A stretch of 64,000 nt of DNA from Gracilariopsis chorda (lineage: Eukaryota; Rhodophyta; Florideophyceae; Gracilariales; Gracilariaceae): the NCBI GenBank assembly GCA_003194525.1, contig NBIV01000070.1, positions 1 through 64,000 on the forward strand. The letters run 5' to 3'. Positions within the stretch are counted from its first letter, which is position 1. Each line of letters begins with the position of its first letter. Made by a program: the position numbers and the translations under genes. Under the pieces are notes generated by a model. The model was given only the letters and a program-made list of their open reading frames with translations. It ran no database searches and had not been told where the DNA came from. Positions 32,852 to 44,548 of this stretch are shown piece after piece.

Positions 32852-34402
32852 TTAGTGATATGGCACGTCCTCCTCCAACCATCCCTGCTCCCCTTTAACA
32901 CCCATCGTCCTTAATCCTTCATCATCCCATTCACCTCGCGTTCCCCCACGCGTTTGGCGCCGCGTGCTACTCTCAAGCACCAACACTGGGTTCGCCCGGT
33001 ACACTTCCACCATCGAGCCCACCCCGGGCAGTACGTCATATAAAGGCTCCACAATCTTGCGACGTAATGGTGTATTCAGCTGCATGTTTAGCACGCTCGG
33101 GATCTTGCCCACCATAAACCTCTCATCCTCTCTGCTTTCCCCTAAAAACCCTCTAAACGTAGCCTTGTGGCTGTTGCTTGCGTACCCCTCCCTCACAAAG
33201 TCGCTCTCACACCCATACTCAAACAGCCAGTCAGCTCGTACAACACCACCGTCTCTCTTGTAGAAAACCACCTGCCCCTTCTTCCGCTTGTTCAGCCGCT
33301 CTGCGCGCACAATTTACCCAAACATCCGAACCGCCCGTGTCGCATGGCTACCAGTCCCAGTTGCATACGTGCTTGGAACCACAATGCTAGTGCCCACCTT
33401 CATGTAGTACGTCTTCACACACCCCTTGTCCAGCGGATTCAGTGGAGCAACGTACTCAAAATACAAGCCACTATTGTCAGCCTCTGCGCTGTAGCAGCGC
33501 ACAATCTCCTCCATAACAGTTACGTGCACACCCACTTCTTCCATAACGCCTTCGCCGGTTGTTGTTGTGGTTGGGGCTGCGTTGTTGGCGAGCTTGATGC
33601 TTGTGCTGCCCTTAGAATTGCCTTCACTGTCTACCATCTGGCTTGGAAACAAGGTCAAAACGATTTACTCGCCATACTCCACCCACCTGCCCGCTTGCGC
33701 ACTGTTGCTCTTCCATCCATCCCAAGCTTTACATCGACTTCCACTCACCGTGCTCGCCCTCGAGCAACGTACACTGCGAGAGCCCTCGATGGTCACCTCG
33801 TCCATCCGCTCGTTCAACAACCGAATGAAGTCCACCATTCCTGTCACAATCGGAACTTCCACACAGAACTGACAATACACACTCGACACTAGCGGCACAT
33901 TGTAGAATCTTGGGGTCCGATCGGTATTCGCTCCATGCACGCCTTCCACCAGCGCCCGCTCCAAAACCTTCAGCATCACGTACTGCTGTGCGACCATCAT
34001 CGAGTCCAGTAGCTTGCATCGTTTACCCCTGGTCGCCCTCCTCTTCGCCAGCCGCGTTAGCCTCGCTACCCCCGACTGGCCTACATAGTTATGCCGCAGC
34101 GCCAATGGGCATTGCTCGGCGCCGAGAAAGCTCTGCAAATCCCCCAACCTTTTGTTATATCGCAAATGCTGTTCGATTTGTAAGTACTCTTCCGCCAAAA
34201 ACGCGCTAATGGCCATCCCAAACCCGAAAACCCCCACCAACCCTTCGTAAGCCGCCTTCCAAACCCGACTCTTTGCGTTATCCGTTGTAAAGCCTTTAAA
34301 TTCACTTAAAACCGCTTCATCCGCTAAAACCTCCACCGGAACGTCAACCGACCCAAACAACTGCATGTTTTCCAGTATGGAACGCTCTTTCCCACGACCC
34401 AT
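32852..34402 (-). pseudogene. Third ORF1-family member, two in-frame stops
   Basis: Distant relative of the ORF1 proteins of elements A and B. Shared blocks: VWKAAYEGLVGVFGFGM (compare FHVAFRGLQERFGVGL), VGVHVTVMEEIVR, YFEYVAPLNPLDKG, YYMKVGTSIVVPSTYA, then GKIPSVLNMQLNT and LPGVGSMVEVYRANPV. All parts are in one phase from MGRGKERS at 34402. TAA codons interrupt near 33664 and 33312, at positions where the relatives have Tyr/Phe and His. It lacks the acidic tail and has no recombinase partner next to it, so it may come from a different element or from a domesticated copy. TTTTAGGGGTTTT lies directly before the start codon. Confidence 0.65.
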
Positions 34403-34773
34403 ATTATGAAAACCCCTAAAACACAACACAACCCACTTTAAGCGCTCTCCCAAAAACCCCTCATGTGTGCCGTGCAACGGGAGCAGCCGTACCAAGACGG
34501 GTAGTAGTGCAAAGCTAAAACCGCACCAATCGTCCTGTAACCTAAAAAAACCTAAACAAAGTTTGCTTCCAGCAGTACATTCCGACCAGCAGCATAAAAC
34601 CCTAACCGTAACAGCCACACATACCCTTATTACAAGACACGCCTAAACGTGTATGGCGCCTAATAAGTACGTACCTACGCCCGCTACATTCCACGACGTT
34701 ATGCTAGAACGCGCCTCCAAAAGATAACCCACCGTTCAACCTACTACCGACCTCCAAAACAGAAAAGATCCCC
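34403..34773. other. Divergent intergenic region
   Basis: Separates the minus-strand ORF1 relative from the plus-strand protease gene and may hold both promoters. AAAACCCCTAAAA and AAAAACCCC motifs lie at 34408 and 34452. No TATA box is clear. Confidence 0.35.
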
Positions 34774-37704
34774 ATGGATTTCTCTGAGCTTTCCTCCGAT
34801 ATATACAGGAGAATTCAAGCGGCGAGGTTATCTAATATACGTCTCGCCCCCGCAGACCTATTCGTCGGCCCATTGATAGGACGAAGCACATCACACACCC
34901 ACCTTGTTGCAATCGCAAACCAGATTGTTCGTGGCGTGGACTTTCATGTGTCGCAAGCTTTGCTCGTGGTGAAGGGCGACAGTGGCTTGGCCCTTGGAAA
35001 ACTACTTGTTGTAGGCGGCAGTCACCCACTTCTCGTCAGCGCTCACTTGAATCATATGCTTCTCATTCCATACTGGCTCATTAGTCTCAGTGGGATGGAT
35101 ACCGACAACATCATTGTGCAGCTCAAACGGTACGACGGCATCATTGCGCACCATGTCGACTCCTCAGAGCCCAGACCCCAAATGTACACCATCATGGACC
35201 AAGTGCTCATGTACGGCAAACTAAAAGAATTTTGGACATTGCAGCAGATCAACCGCCGAAAACAGACGCGCACAACACGTGCAAGACCGCCGTCCATGAA
35301 CCACAACAAGCTGCTACATCTGTATAAAGTGCTTCAAACGTCGGCTGGTATTAACAGTCACCATGCAATACAACTCCTGGACTTCACCTTAAAACCCAAT
35401 TCCATCCGCGGGTACATGTCTGGGGCGGACAAATTGCTTCACGCAGACGTGCTTCCTGATCTGTGCTATCTAGAAAAACACGGCAGAACCCGATTCTCTC
35501 GCGCCCCTCTTAATACCGTTCGTAACTGGTCTTTTCCCAGAATCCAGAAAACTGTCACGTACTGGAATTCTAAATCCCAATGCAGCGGCGCTAGTAACTT
35601 TGTGTGTCTCTTCTCTGACGATTATGATTCCTTTTTCAGTGCCGACGAAGAGGATCACGACAACAATGGCTCACAACGTTCTAAACGCGACAGTCCTCTC
35701 GCCAAGCATATTTCGGAGCACCCTGCCGCCAAGAAACGGAAAACAACGATAACTCCGTCCGCCACAACATCTTTGCGAAGAAAACAGAAGCAGCAAGGTA
35801 AGGACGAAACAAACGATGAAGTGGAGCTGGAGCGGCAACAACAACCGCTCCCCACAATACCAACGTGTAATATTGCCACTGCATCCAACACCAAAACCCC
35901 ATCCCCGTCGCCAAAAGCCCAGCGGTCGACGCGTTCTGGTCAAACGCCTAAGCGCGCTAAATTGGCATTTTTACCACCCCCAGGCTGGGATGGATACGTC
36001 AACTGGGATCTGCAAGGTAATATGACGCTATTACACAACCTGCAACGACGTTTAGAGAACGAGCACGTCGCGAAGACCGACGTTCAGGCCCAGCAACAGG
36101 CAGCACCCTACAGCCAGGAGGAAAGAATTGATATAGTTAACATGTTAAGAGAACGAGTTCTTTCAGGCCCCTGCAACCCTATTATCGCCGACAATGGCAC
36201 TAAGCACGACGACAACCAAAACAAGATCAACAACCACAATCCATCCAACAGGGTTTTCAATCTTGCGTCGGTTTTTTCGCAGGTTTGCGCACAGTTGCAC
36301 AACAACACAACCAACAAGGACCTAAACAGCAGTCGTAAGCCCAACCACCCGCACAATCCAATACTCGCTGCCACAGGAGGCTTCCTTCAAACAAATCTCT
36401 CGCTATACCAGCCAGAGGTGCGTTCTATACACGACTGCAGCATGGCTAGTGACCAAACTATAATGTTCACGTTGTCCTTTCTCAACAACTGGACTGACCC
36501 ATGATCAAAGAAAGAAATGTACATTCTGGACCCTCAGCTAGTGGCTGGATGGTGGGATACCGTCTTACGAGAGGGCAGTTCAACGTTGGATCGTCTCAGC
36601 GCCAAAGTCAGAGACTTTCGCAACACATCAACAAAACGCAAATCCAATCCCCATGACAAAATCTGGACATCGAAACTGTCCATTGTGATGTTGTGTGGGC
36701 ACAATCATTGGACGCTAGTTGCGTTTGAAAACCTGCCGCTCCTTCTTGAAAGGCTGGAGCGTGCCTCTCATATGCTAAAACGATCGCACAAACAACAATT
36801 GAAACAATGCAGAGCCACCATGTTCTGTGTCGATAGCATGTCGGCCAACAACTCTCCTCATGCTCCGCTCTCTGAAAAAATCGTTCATTAACTAACTGCG
36901 TCGTACCCAGGACAGGACGTCGTATCCTTCTGCATCCTATCGTCACTCGTCACCGCTCACCACCTTCGACGCAGTATCCAGCAACACCTCGAGTGTGGAT
37001 TCTTCACAACATACCACATCGAGATCATTTCTAAACAAATCTCAACGTTTCTAAACGGTTCCGAAATGGACGTGCAAAAGCACTTCAACCTATGGTACAC
37101 CAACTTCCCCTTCACGCACTACGCGGATTGCATTCGGCACCGTATGGAAGCTCTCATGCACACATTCGAGGAAAACGGACAGGCACCTGTACCATGCCAC
37201 ATGTTCACTGCCTCGGCTCAACAGCCCCTGAAGCAACCCACTGGAACGACCCATCCAAGTGTCCCACATACAAAAACCCCTATAAATCCAGAAGATTTCA
37301 ACGCCCAGCACACCGTACACCAGCGAGGTGAACCCCTAAAACGAAAAACCCCTTCAAAGCGAGATGGTTTCCATGACGGGAAGCGATAACTTCAACGTAA
37401 CCCTACACAGCTCAAACAGCACGTCCCCACATCCAATATTAACAACAAAGCACTACGCAACATCGTTCAAGACCCTGTTGTACTCAACGCGGTGACAGAC
37501 GCTGTCAAAGGGAGCGACTTTGCAGGGGTTGAAACGGCCCTCACTACCATTTTGGTTCCTCGCATTCAGAAAGCTCTGGACAAGCCCAATGATAGCCACC
37601 CTTCTCCTGCTACTCACGCTGTTCAATCGCACCAACCGCCACAACTGCTTCCACAACAAGACGCTCCTTCTCCTGTACCTTACCGCAAAGAAAACCCCAA
37701 CTAA
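34774..37704 (+). pseudogene. Ulp1-like (C48) cysteine protease gene, in-frame stops
   Basis: Large protein whose C-terminal part resembles Ulp1/SENP proteases, which remove SUMO or similar modifiers. The catalytic order is right: HNHWTLVAFEN (His, near 36.70 kb), CVDSMS (Asp, near 36.83 kb), GQDVVSFCIL (Gln and Cys, near 36.92 kb). The N-terminal 300 residues are unrecognised. The middle has basic nuclear-type signals (AAKKRKT, RRKQKQQ) and low-complexity stretches. The whole region stays in one phase, but stops occur at 36502-36504 (TGA), 36889-36891 (TAA) and 37387-37389 (TAA). A TTAACTAAC followed by TACCCAG at 36887-36912 could instead mark an intron end. An adenovirus-type protease is a less likely alternative. 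No capsid or protein-primed polymerase is seen nearby. Confidence 0.6.
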
Positions 37705-38535
37705 ATACTTCCCGGTCGTATATCTACAACCTTCGCACACGCAACGGATGGTAATATGTCATTGCTCATTCGGGAAGGAAATGATCTCGTGAAGAAAACA
37801 ATGGACGAAGACCTACGGGGCGAATGGGAGGCGTGTATGCTGAAAGCACGAGCACTTGTTGCCAGGATGAGAAAAAAAAACAACAGCCTAGAACCGTTAG
37901 GGGGCAGGCCCATGCTCCACACTAAAAACCATAAAAACCCACCAAAACCCGTTCTCCATACAACCCAATTTTCGGCGTAGCAGCGCTTTACGTACAGCTA
38001 CGAAGAATAACACCCACACAAATAAAAGCCCTACACTATTCTTAAACCTCTACAAATCTTTCCTATCGCAGGTATAGTGGTACAGCCAATTTCGGCAACC
38101 AAAGCTCCCATGAGCTGGTTATGTTTAATGTATAACCCAAAACACCCCAACAACACCCCTTGGGTTGCCGCTGACACCCCACGACTGCGAAACCTGAAAA
38201 AGCCACGAACAACAAGCGCGGGGCTATACTTCCACACAGATGCTTTGTTTACATACTTCGACCCCGACAAAGCACACCGTTGTATTTGGAATTGTTGTAA
38301 ACGCGTGCGAGGAGGTTAATTGAGAACAGCGAGTCGTTCGACGCGCTCGCAAACACGACGCGCTCCCCAAACCGCTACCACACCCTGTTGAGAACCTTAA
38401 GTTTTGAACAGGTAAAACAGCCTTGCACAACAATGCCCGACCGATGAAACTCACTTCAAAGTACTCGTTTAACCACTAAAAGTCCGAACTACATACAAGT
38501 TTTAGTGATCTTTGAATAAGCAACCGCTGCACGCT
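37705..38535. other. Intergenic, no gene supported
   Basis: Only short frames, none with recognisable motifs. AAAACC-type motifs occur at 37920-37960. Confidence 0.4.
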
Positions 38536-38815
38536 TGAGGACGGCAATTGTTCCTATCGCACATGCCCGCACTAGTCGCTCGATCACAGGCGCTTCAAAA
38601 AATTACAATTTTTTAGACTGCAGTGGTCGAGCGACCACCGCCGCCATGTACGACAGGACTTTTTCCTGTCGTACTTTCGCGCAGTGGTCGCTCGACCACT
38701 GGCGCTTCAAAAAATTACAATTTTTTAGCCTGCAGTGGTCGAGCGACCACCGCCGCCATGTACGACGGGACGTTTTCCTGTCGTACATGCGCGCTGTGGT
38801 GGCCCTCAAACCACT
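38536..38815. repeat. Nested-palindrome tandem array, left (about 2.5 units)
   Basis: Each unit of about 105 bp holds four palindromes: GTGGTCGCTCGACCAC, AAAAAATTACAATTTTTT, GTGGTCGAGCGACCAC (the exact complement of the first) and GTACGACAGGA...TCCTGTCGTAC. The unit thus folds on itself at two levels. It lies about 235 bp beyond the stop codon of the oxygenase gene. A longer array of the same unit and orientation is at 55150-55790. Confidence 0.9.
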
Positions 38816-39049
38816 GAAAAACCGCAAACATTTGTTTTTTTTGGTAAAACCCCCTAAAACGCCAACTGCACGCATTTGCAGCACCGACAACGTCATACGC
38901 ATTTGTCAAAGCACCATTGCCACAACCTCATCATCTGCGCAAGTTGTACAAAGACCAACATGCAGCGAAAGAAAGTCCTCCGCACATATACGAGCAGCAA
39001 ACGATTTTTTACTTGTACCAACAAGAAGGTCGAAGCCGTAGTTACCCCT

Positions 39050-41423
39050 TCATTCCTCCAGTTCTAAAATCACTCTCTCCCCCGTTCCTTCCCCCACATC
39101 ACTCCCCGCATCCAGTTCCTCCTCGCCTCTTCCTGATTCCATCTCTATATCCACGACGTCATCCATTCCGTCCTCATTCTCCACATCATCACCCGCCCCA
39201 TAAAGTCGCTTATCGTCGTCCAGAAACTGAGTTTTGAACCCTTTCTCGCGATGCACCGCATCTGGCAGAGGGTACCCATCCGGTATCATGTACATGTGAT
39301 ACCGAAAAACCATGTCCTTCATAGTGCTGTCCAAACCCCCAGCCCCAGCGTGGAACACGTCCCCACGTCCCACAAGAATGGAGTACGGCGGTACTTGATA
39401 CTTCCGGACGACCATTCCTCGTAACACCTGCTTCAACTTTCTCCAGTCCGTCACAACAATCTTGTGGCTCCCTTCACAAATCCATAATGGGAATGAAAAC
39501 TGCCCTGAAACCATCAAAAAGTAGCCCGGGTTCGCCTCATCCCTTCTCTCGTCCATAGTCAGACCACGGAAGTCGGTGTGCAGCGCTTGACGCATAAAAT
39601 TCCGAGACGTTGCCAACACTCGTCCCCCAGTACGTGGCACGTACATCTTCCTTGTACCCGAATCTCGGTTGTTTGCCAACCGCAACGCTGCGGCTACTTG
39701 CCCCAATCGAGCATCCAGAAGGGCTCGCTTCTTCACCACCCAATGGGTCCCCTCCTGGCGTTCCATCGCATGCACAATTCCCTCGCGCGTCGTTATAAAG
39801 TGCCCTTCTCCTTTCCCACTTTCCGTACCATCCACCCTTTTTCCAGTATTGATGATTGCGTTCCAACACGTCGGGTTCGATTCCACTCGCAAATCCGGTT
39901 GCTCACTGTAGTTCGTAACGAAGAACTCCAGCATCTTTCCTGACACATGTTCATCGTCCCCTACCCTAAACGGACAATCCAAATCAATTGCAAACCCGGG
40001 AAGAACACAAAAGCCTTTCTCCTTCACCTCCTGCCGTTTTTGCGCGAAAAACTGTACACCCGAAGAGTCCATATACTGTACTTCGGTTTCTGAAGGCTGA
40101 CCACCACCCAAAAATACACCGCCAGCGCTCTTGGTCCCACTTTGCTGTAGACCTTCAAGCACGCCTATGATCCCCCAACCCAAATCATCGTAGCAATGCT
40201 TTGCGGCATGCCAGTACACCGTGTGGTGACCACTCCGCAGTTCGTCTGCCGTGAGCACCTCGGCGCGATGTCCAGGCGGAATGTGAAGCGCCTTGAGCCA
40301 CGGGAGCACATGTTGAATGCAAATCTCGTTCTTAGGCCAAAGAACAGGAGGCATAACGGCATAATTGCACCAACGAGGATACGCATCTTCCCATTCGTAC
40401 GAATCGCTCCGAGTGAGCGTGCTGGACCACTCATCCGGATTTGCGTCGTCGAATAACCCTTCCACAACATCCTCTTCACCACCGTCCGCTCGTAACGCGT
40501 CGTCACCATCGCTACCATCTTCGTCGTCCTCTGTGCCTTCCTCTTCTTCGTTCACGATCCCCACACCACGAATGTTGTTCTCCCTGAATAACATAAGCCA
40601 TCCTTCAGTGTCCAAATTTTGAAGGAAACGTACGGTTGCGAGCGGCAACCGACCGCCTCTTCTACCAGCCTTCCGAATAGGACCGCGGCGCAAAGTGCTG
40701 CGGGCATCCACAGAAGATGCAGGAGTGACCACGGTCCTTACGTTACGGCGGCGCCGGAGGCTTCGTCGTACGCCCCTCAAGCTACTCGATCCGCCTCTTG
40801 AATGAACACTATATGCCGGTGCTGTACTTCGTGGCGTTCCACTCACCATTTCAACCTCTCCGTCCTCCCCAGCTTGTTCAACATCCTGAACTGCAATGTC
40901 CATAGGCTCGGCCTCTTGCTGGACGGATGCAGCGGCTTCTGAGAGCTCTACATCGCCCCGGCCTTCACCTTCAGCATTAACGCACATCTCGGGCATCCAC
41001 TTCCCCAGCTTACCCTTGAACGCGCTCACAGCCCGCCCAATGGTTACTTCACGCAAATGCATACGCGGCACCTTCACGAAGCTGTTGACTTGTTCAATGC
41101 TGAAAGCCTCGACTGTAGTCGTTCCGTTTGCTACCGCGGACATCGTTATTTCCTGTCGTAGAAATTCCTCCACATCAAGACTGAGGGCGCGAGCCCACAA
41201 CTTAATTTCGCGGCTGAACGCAACCACACGGCTGTAAAAGTACGACCGCACCAGCTCAAACCCACCCCGAATGTCGGGGCACTTCGGTCCGGTATAAAAC
41301 GTGAGGCATTCCATCGCGAATGAGAAGTCACGAACATCCAGTTTCAGTAGCATATCACTGGAAACGTGTGTGAGCCCGATGGCGGGCCGCTCCTCACACA
41401 CCTTCTCAAACACCGGTAGAAGC
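39050..41423 (-). CDS. Fe(II)/2-oxoglutarate oxygenase, C-terminal part (gene split by LTR element)
   Basis: The C-terminal domain looks like a PhyH-type Fe(II)/2OG dioxygenase. After KEKGFCVLPGF it has the metal motif HTD in ALHTDFRG (39.56-39.59 kb), the distal His in GDVFHAGAG (about 39.35 kb) and the 2OG-binding Arg in FRYHMYM (about 39.30 kb). Upstream are helical, basic (VRRSLRRRRNVR) and acidic segments, as in chromatin proteins. The gene is interrupted at 41423 by LTR element copy 2 and its front lies at 53069-54707. Counting one copy of the 5-bp target duplication, the reading phase agrees on both sides and the pre-insertion gene would have about 1,335 codons. The insertion is the only damage I see. 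The substrate is unknown. Modified DNA bases, histones or RNA are all possible. Confidence 0.65.
41419..41423. repeat. Target site duplication, left copy
   Basis: GAAGC directly before the TG of the 5' LTR. The same five bases follow the 3' LTR at 53069-53073. Five bp is usual for Ty3/gypsy integrases. Confidence 0.9.
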
Positions 41424-42252
41424 TGAAGTGCAACGCCCTCAGGGAGGGATTCTTGGTACTTGATCGTTTTCCCGATATTATCGGTTGTGTAGTGCGTGTA
41501 TGAAATACGCCCCACAATGGTGGGTATGGACACGCGGGACACGGTTTTTAATCAATTGGCGGTTGGCCACAGTAGTGGATGTTGCCACGAAATGTGGGGT
41601 ATTTTAGTTAATAATATTTATTATTTTCACACCCATTTCTGGGAAGCTAGTACTTAGTGCGACGGCGCACTGCCGTCGCACCAGTAAAACTTCCCCAACA
41701 AGGGACCCCAACCTGGGGATTTGGCTCTAGTTGTTGCCGCTTGCGCGCGTGCTCTACTCCTCCTTGGAGGGAAACGCCGTAAACCACGGGACATCTAACC
41801 CCCTTGCACATCTAAAGAAGCCCATCCTTGGGAGTATAATTGTTCCAATCATATTGGTGTTTCGCCCTGTATAGGGAGTCCTGTCCACCGGCATTGCCGT
41901 ATCTGTTCGTCGCTCTCGCGACCCACTTCGTCCTTCCTTCCTCCTCTTCGCCCTTCCTTTTTCCCCATTTTTTAGGGTACCCTCTCCTGCTATCCGCGGC
42001 CCTCGTGTGCGCATCCGCTCACACACCCCCACTTACGTGGAAACATACCTCTACTGAGGATCACACCCCGCTCACGCGGATACCGATTCTTCGCCTTCAC
42101 CTCCCTGCGCGAGTCGCGACAGGTGTCCCTGGTCTTACAAACCGGCTTCGCCGTGACACCTCTGGGAGGGCTCTACCCAACTGGGTTCACCTCGTGAGAG
42201 GAAGATCCCGAACGTCTTTCGGTGTTTTTCCCTTTTGGGGCATTGCACCACA
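41424..42252 (+). repeat. 5' LTR of copy 2
   Basis: Starts TGAAGTGCAACG and ends GCACCACA (TG...CA). Contains TGCGACGGCG...CGCCGTCGCA and about ten hairpins in its last 230 bp. Confidence 0.95.
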
Positions 42253-42255
42253 AAG

Positions 42256-42271
42256 TGGTCTCCTGACTTAG
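42256..42271 (+). other. Putative primer-binding site
   Basis: TGGTCTCCTGACTTAG starts 3 nt after the 5' LTR with the TGG expected to pair with a tRNA CCA end. The tRNA was not identified. Confidence 0.5.
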
Positions 42272-42356
42272 AATCGGTTTTTGTTTTCCCTCTTACGAGG
42301 TTTGTTTTTATTACTGGAAGTTCCGTGATCGTTTCCCGTCGTAACGGTATTTTCTC

Positions 42357-44531
42357 ATGTCGAGAAATCCCTCCGCTGCGGAGCCAGTGGTTACGCGTAG
42401 TCGCTTCCGCGACAACGCGGACAATTCCGAAGTTCGGTTCGTACCCCCTATCCCTATACTGACAAGTTACAGCCGTACTGGCACCGCTTCATCGCGGAAT
42501 GATACCCCCGACCGGGAACCCCGGAACCTCCTTTTGCACTCGTTATCACCCCCGCAGGGGAATGCAGCATCGACTCCGGGTGTTGCCGCAGTGCCCCAGG
42601 CACCTCGGCCTGCTCCCGCTGTTGCGGCTTCAAATCCCCGTGGAAAGGGCGATAACACCCTCCAGGGGACTTCCCTGGAAACCCAGGTCCGCGCTCTGTG
42701 GACCGCCCATGACACCCTTGTAGGGGACCTAAAATCCGTCCAAGAGGTGGTCTCGGCAACCCCTGTAAAGGAGGTCGCCGAGGAACTCCGTATTTTACGG
42801 TCTGACGTCAACTCCGTGTTGGAGAGTTCGGAACAACCCGCCACCTTCATCGAAGGAGTTGAAGCCCGATTTGATCGGATTAGTGCCCGCCTGGAGACGC
42901 TGGAGCAATTCGTCCTCATGGACAAACCATTCCCGGATGATCCGGTAAACGAGGCATCGCACAACCACCAGCTTGCTGGGAAGAAGAAACGCCGTCATCG
43001 ACGGAAACACCACCGAAAATATTCGGAATCCGATTCTTCGACATCGTCGGACTCATCCCGAAACCATTCTGTTAGCTCGAGCTCCTCGGACTCCGACTCG
43101 GAGGACGAGAAGCGAGGCTACTCCTCCCGCTCGAAGCGGTCATCGGCCACTGAAGGTGTGGTCCGAACACGCCAGAAGGAGAGAAGACACCCCGGTCTCC
43201 GGGATTTGAAACCGACAAACCCGGATTACCGGAAGCTTTTATCATACCGGTACTACCGGCTCGAAGACTCGTCACTTGGACGTACGCCCCGTGGTACGGT
43301 AAAGGTGCGAGAATGCATTAAGCGAATGCAGCTCTCGCTCCGCAACCATTATTTTACTGGAGAGGACCCAGTCCTAGTACTGGATTTCCTATCCCGCTTT
43401 GTAGCGGAGGCCGATATCCTCGGTATGAATGAGGGACAAGCCTATTTGGCTTTACCGTATTTCTTACGGGGAATGGCGGAGGCCCAATACAACTCTGTCA
43501 GAGGATCTTCTCGTGCCTCCGAGGGAGGAGTTACTTGCTGGCCGGAGGCTGTGCAGTATCTTCTGCGCTCCTACGCCACAAATACCGCTATTCAGAAGGC
43601 TATCCTCGCTTTGCGAGATACACGCCAGCGTGCTGGAGAGACCGAGACCGATTACTGGGTGCGCCTTAACAAGGCTTTCCACAGATGTGGTAACGTGTAC
43701 CCCGCTGGGGAGCGCAGTACTATGTTCATCGATGGTCTTGACCAGGCAATCCGGAGTTTAGTTACCCGTTATCGGGAGGACAAGCGGAGGATCACCTATC
43801 TCGAGCTGGTCCAACACGCCCGAGCGGAAGGGGATGCACTTCGTGCAAGAACTCCGAACAATCGGTCTAAATCCGCCAAGGCGTTGTTGCTAGAAAGCAA
43901 AGCTTCCTCACTCCCGCTCACCGCGGATGGGAACCCTGGACAGGGATTTGATACCGTGCATTTAGTGCAGGAGGATGGTGTGTCGATACCCACCAGTGAT
44001 TCACCGTCAACGACGGAGATGACCCGTGATACGGGAACGGAAGACCCCGATTTGTACGGTGGTAACAGTCGGGTTCAACCCCAACGACTCCCGTTTTCAA
44101 ACTGTCAATCCCGTTATCAACGGCCTGGATGGACTGACACCCGCCCTGCGGTTCGCTTCTCCGATACTCGGAATAATAATCCGCGTGTCGCGGTGCTGGC
44201 TCTCATTTGCCACCTGTGCTATACCCATGGCCATACCTCCCCTCAGTGTATTTGTTCACTGAAGGATATTGCCAAGGTGGTGGCAAATTATGGGGCCCTC
44301 ACTCCAGAGGAGAAACGTTCCGTCCCGACGGCTTCCTACCTGCGTGCTAAAACGGACTTTTCCCATGCCCTACCACAGACCCCGCGTGCGCGGCAAGCTT
44401 CATACACCCTGATTCGGGAGATCACGCAACCATCCGTTGCAACCCCCGCTTATGCGGATAGAAACCCACGTCAACGGGATGAAGCACTCGTTTTCGAGGA
44501 AACCAATCCACCGCCGAGGGCGGAAAACTAA
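42357..44531 (+). CDS. Gag of LTR element copy 2
   Basis: Open frame of 724 codons for the structural protein of the element. Order: disordered N-terminus, predicted coiled coil (TQVRALWTAHDTLVGDL), basic/serine-rich block, a retrotransposon-gag-like middle (about residues 320-490), and a CCHC zinc knuckle CHLCYTHGHTSPQC near 44.21-44.25 kb. It diverges from the copy 1 Gag at several per cent of residues. The protease domain is not in this frame but opens pol, 17 bp downstream. Confidence 0.85.
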   Translation: MSRNPSAAEPVVTRSRFRDNADNSEVRFVPPIPILTSYSRTGTASSRNDTPDREPRNLLLHSLSPPQGNAASTPGVAAVPQAPRPAPAVAASNPRGKGDNTLQGTSLETQVRALWTAHDTLVGDLKSVQEVVSATPVKEVAEELRILRSDVNSVLESSEQPATFIEGVEARFDRISARLETLEQFVLMDKPFPDDPVNEASHNHQLAGKKKRRHRRKHHRKYSESDSSTSSDSSRNHSVSSSSSDSDSEDEKRGYSSRSKRSSATEGVVRTRQKERRHPGLRDLKPTNPDYRKLLSYRYYRLEDSSLGRTPRGTVKVRECIKRMQLSLRNHYFTGEDPVLVLDFLSRFVAEADILGMNEGQAYLALPYFLRGMAEAQYNSVRGSSRASEGGVTCWPEAVQYLLRSYATNTAIQKAILALRDTRQRAGETETDYWVRLNKAFHRCGNVYPAGERSTMFIDGLDQAIRSLVTRYREDKRRITYLELVQHARAEGDALRARTPNNRSKSAKALLLESKASSLPLTADGNPGQGFDTVHLVQEDGVSIPTSDSPSTTEMTRDTGTEDPDLYGGNSRVQPQRLPFSNCQSRYQRPGWTDTRPAVRFSDTRNNNPRVAVLALICHLCYTHGHTSPQCICSLKDIAKVVANYGALTPEEKRSVPTASYLRAKTDFSHALPQTPRARQASYTLIREITQPSVATPAYADRNPRQRDEALVFEETNPPPRAEN

Positions 44532-44548
44532 CTGAGGGAGTCTCCCCT

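Noticed and set aside
33296-33312. Very short GT...AG introns covering the in-frame stops
   Set aside because: The possible 17-21 nt introns are far below the usual minimum, and family alignment runs through the stops without a gap.
33167-33892. 241-codon plus-strand frame opposite the third ORF1 relative
   Set aside because: The opposite strand shows clear family similarity in a single phase. This frame does not.
34774-37704. Polinton or virus-like element based on the Ulp1-like protease
   Set aside because: No capsid, packaging ATPase, protein-primed polymerase or retroviral-type integrase outside the LTR copies is visible.
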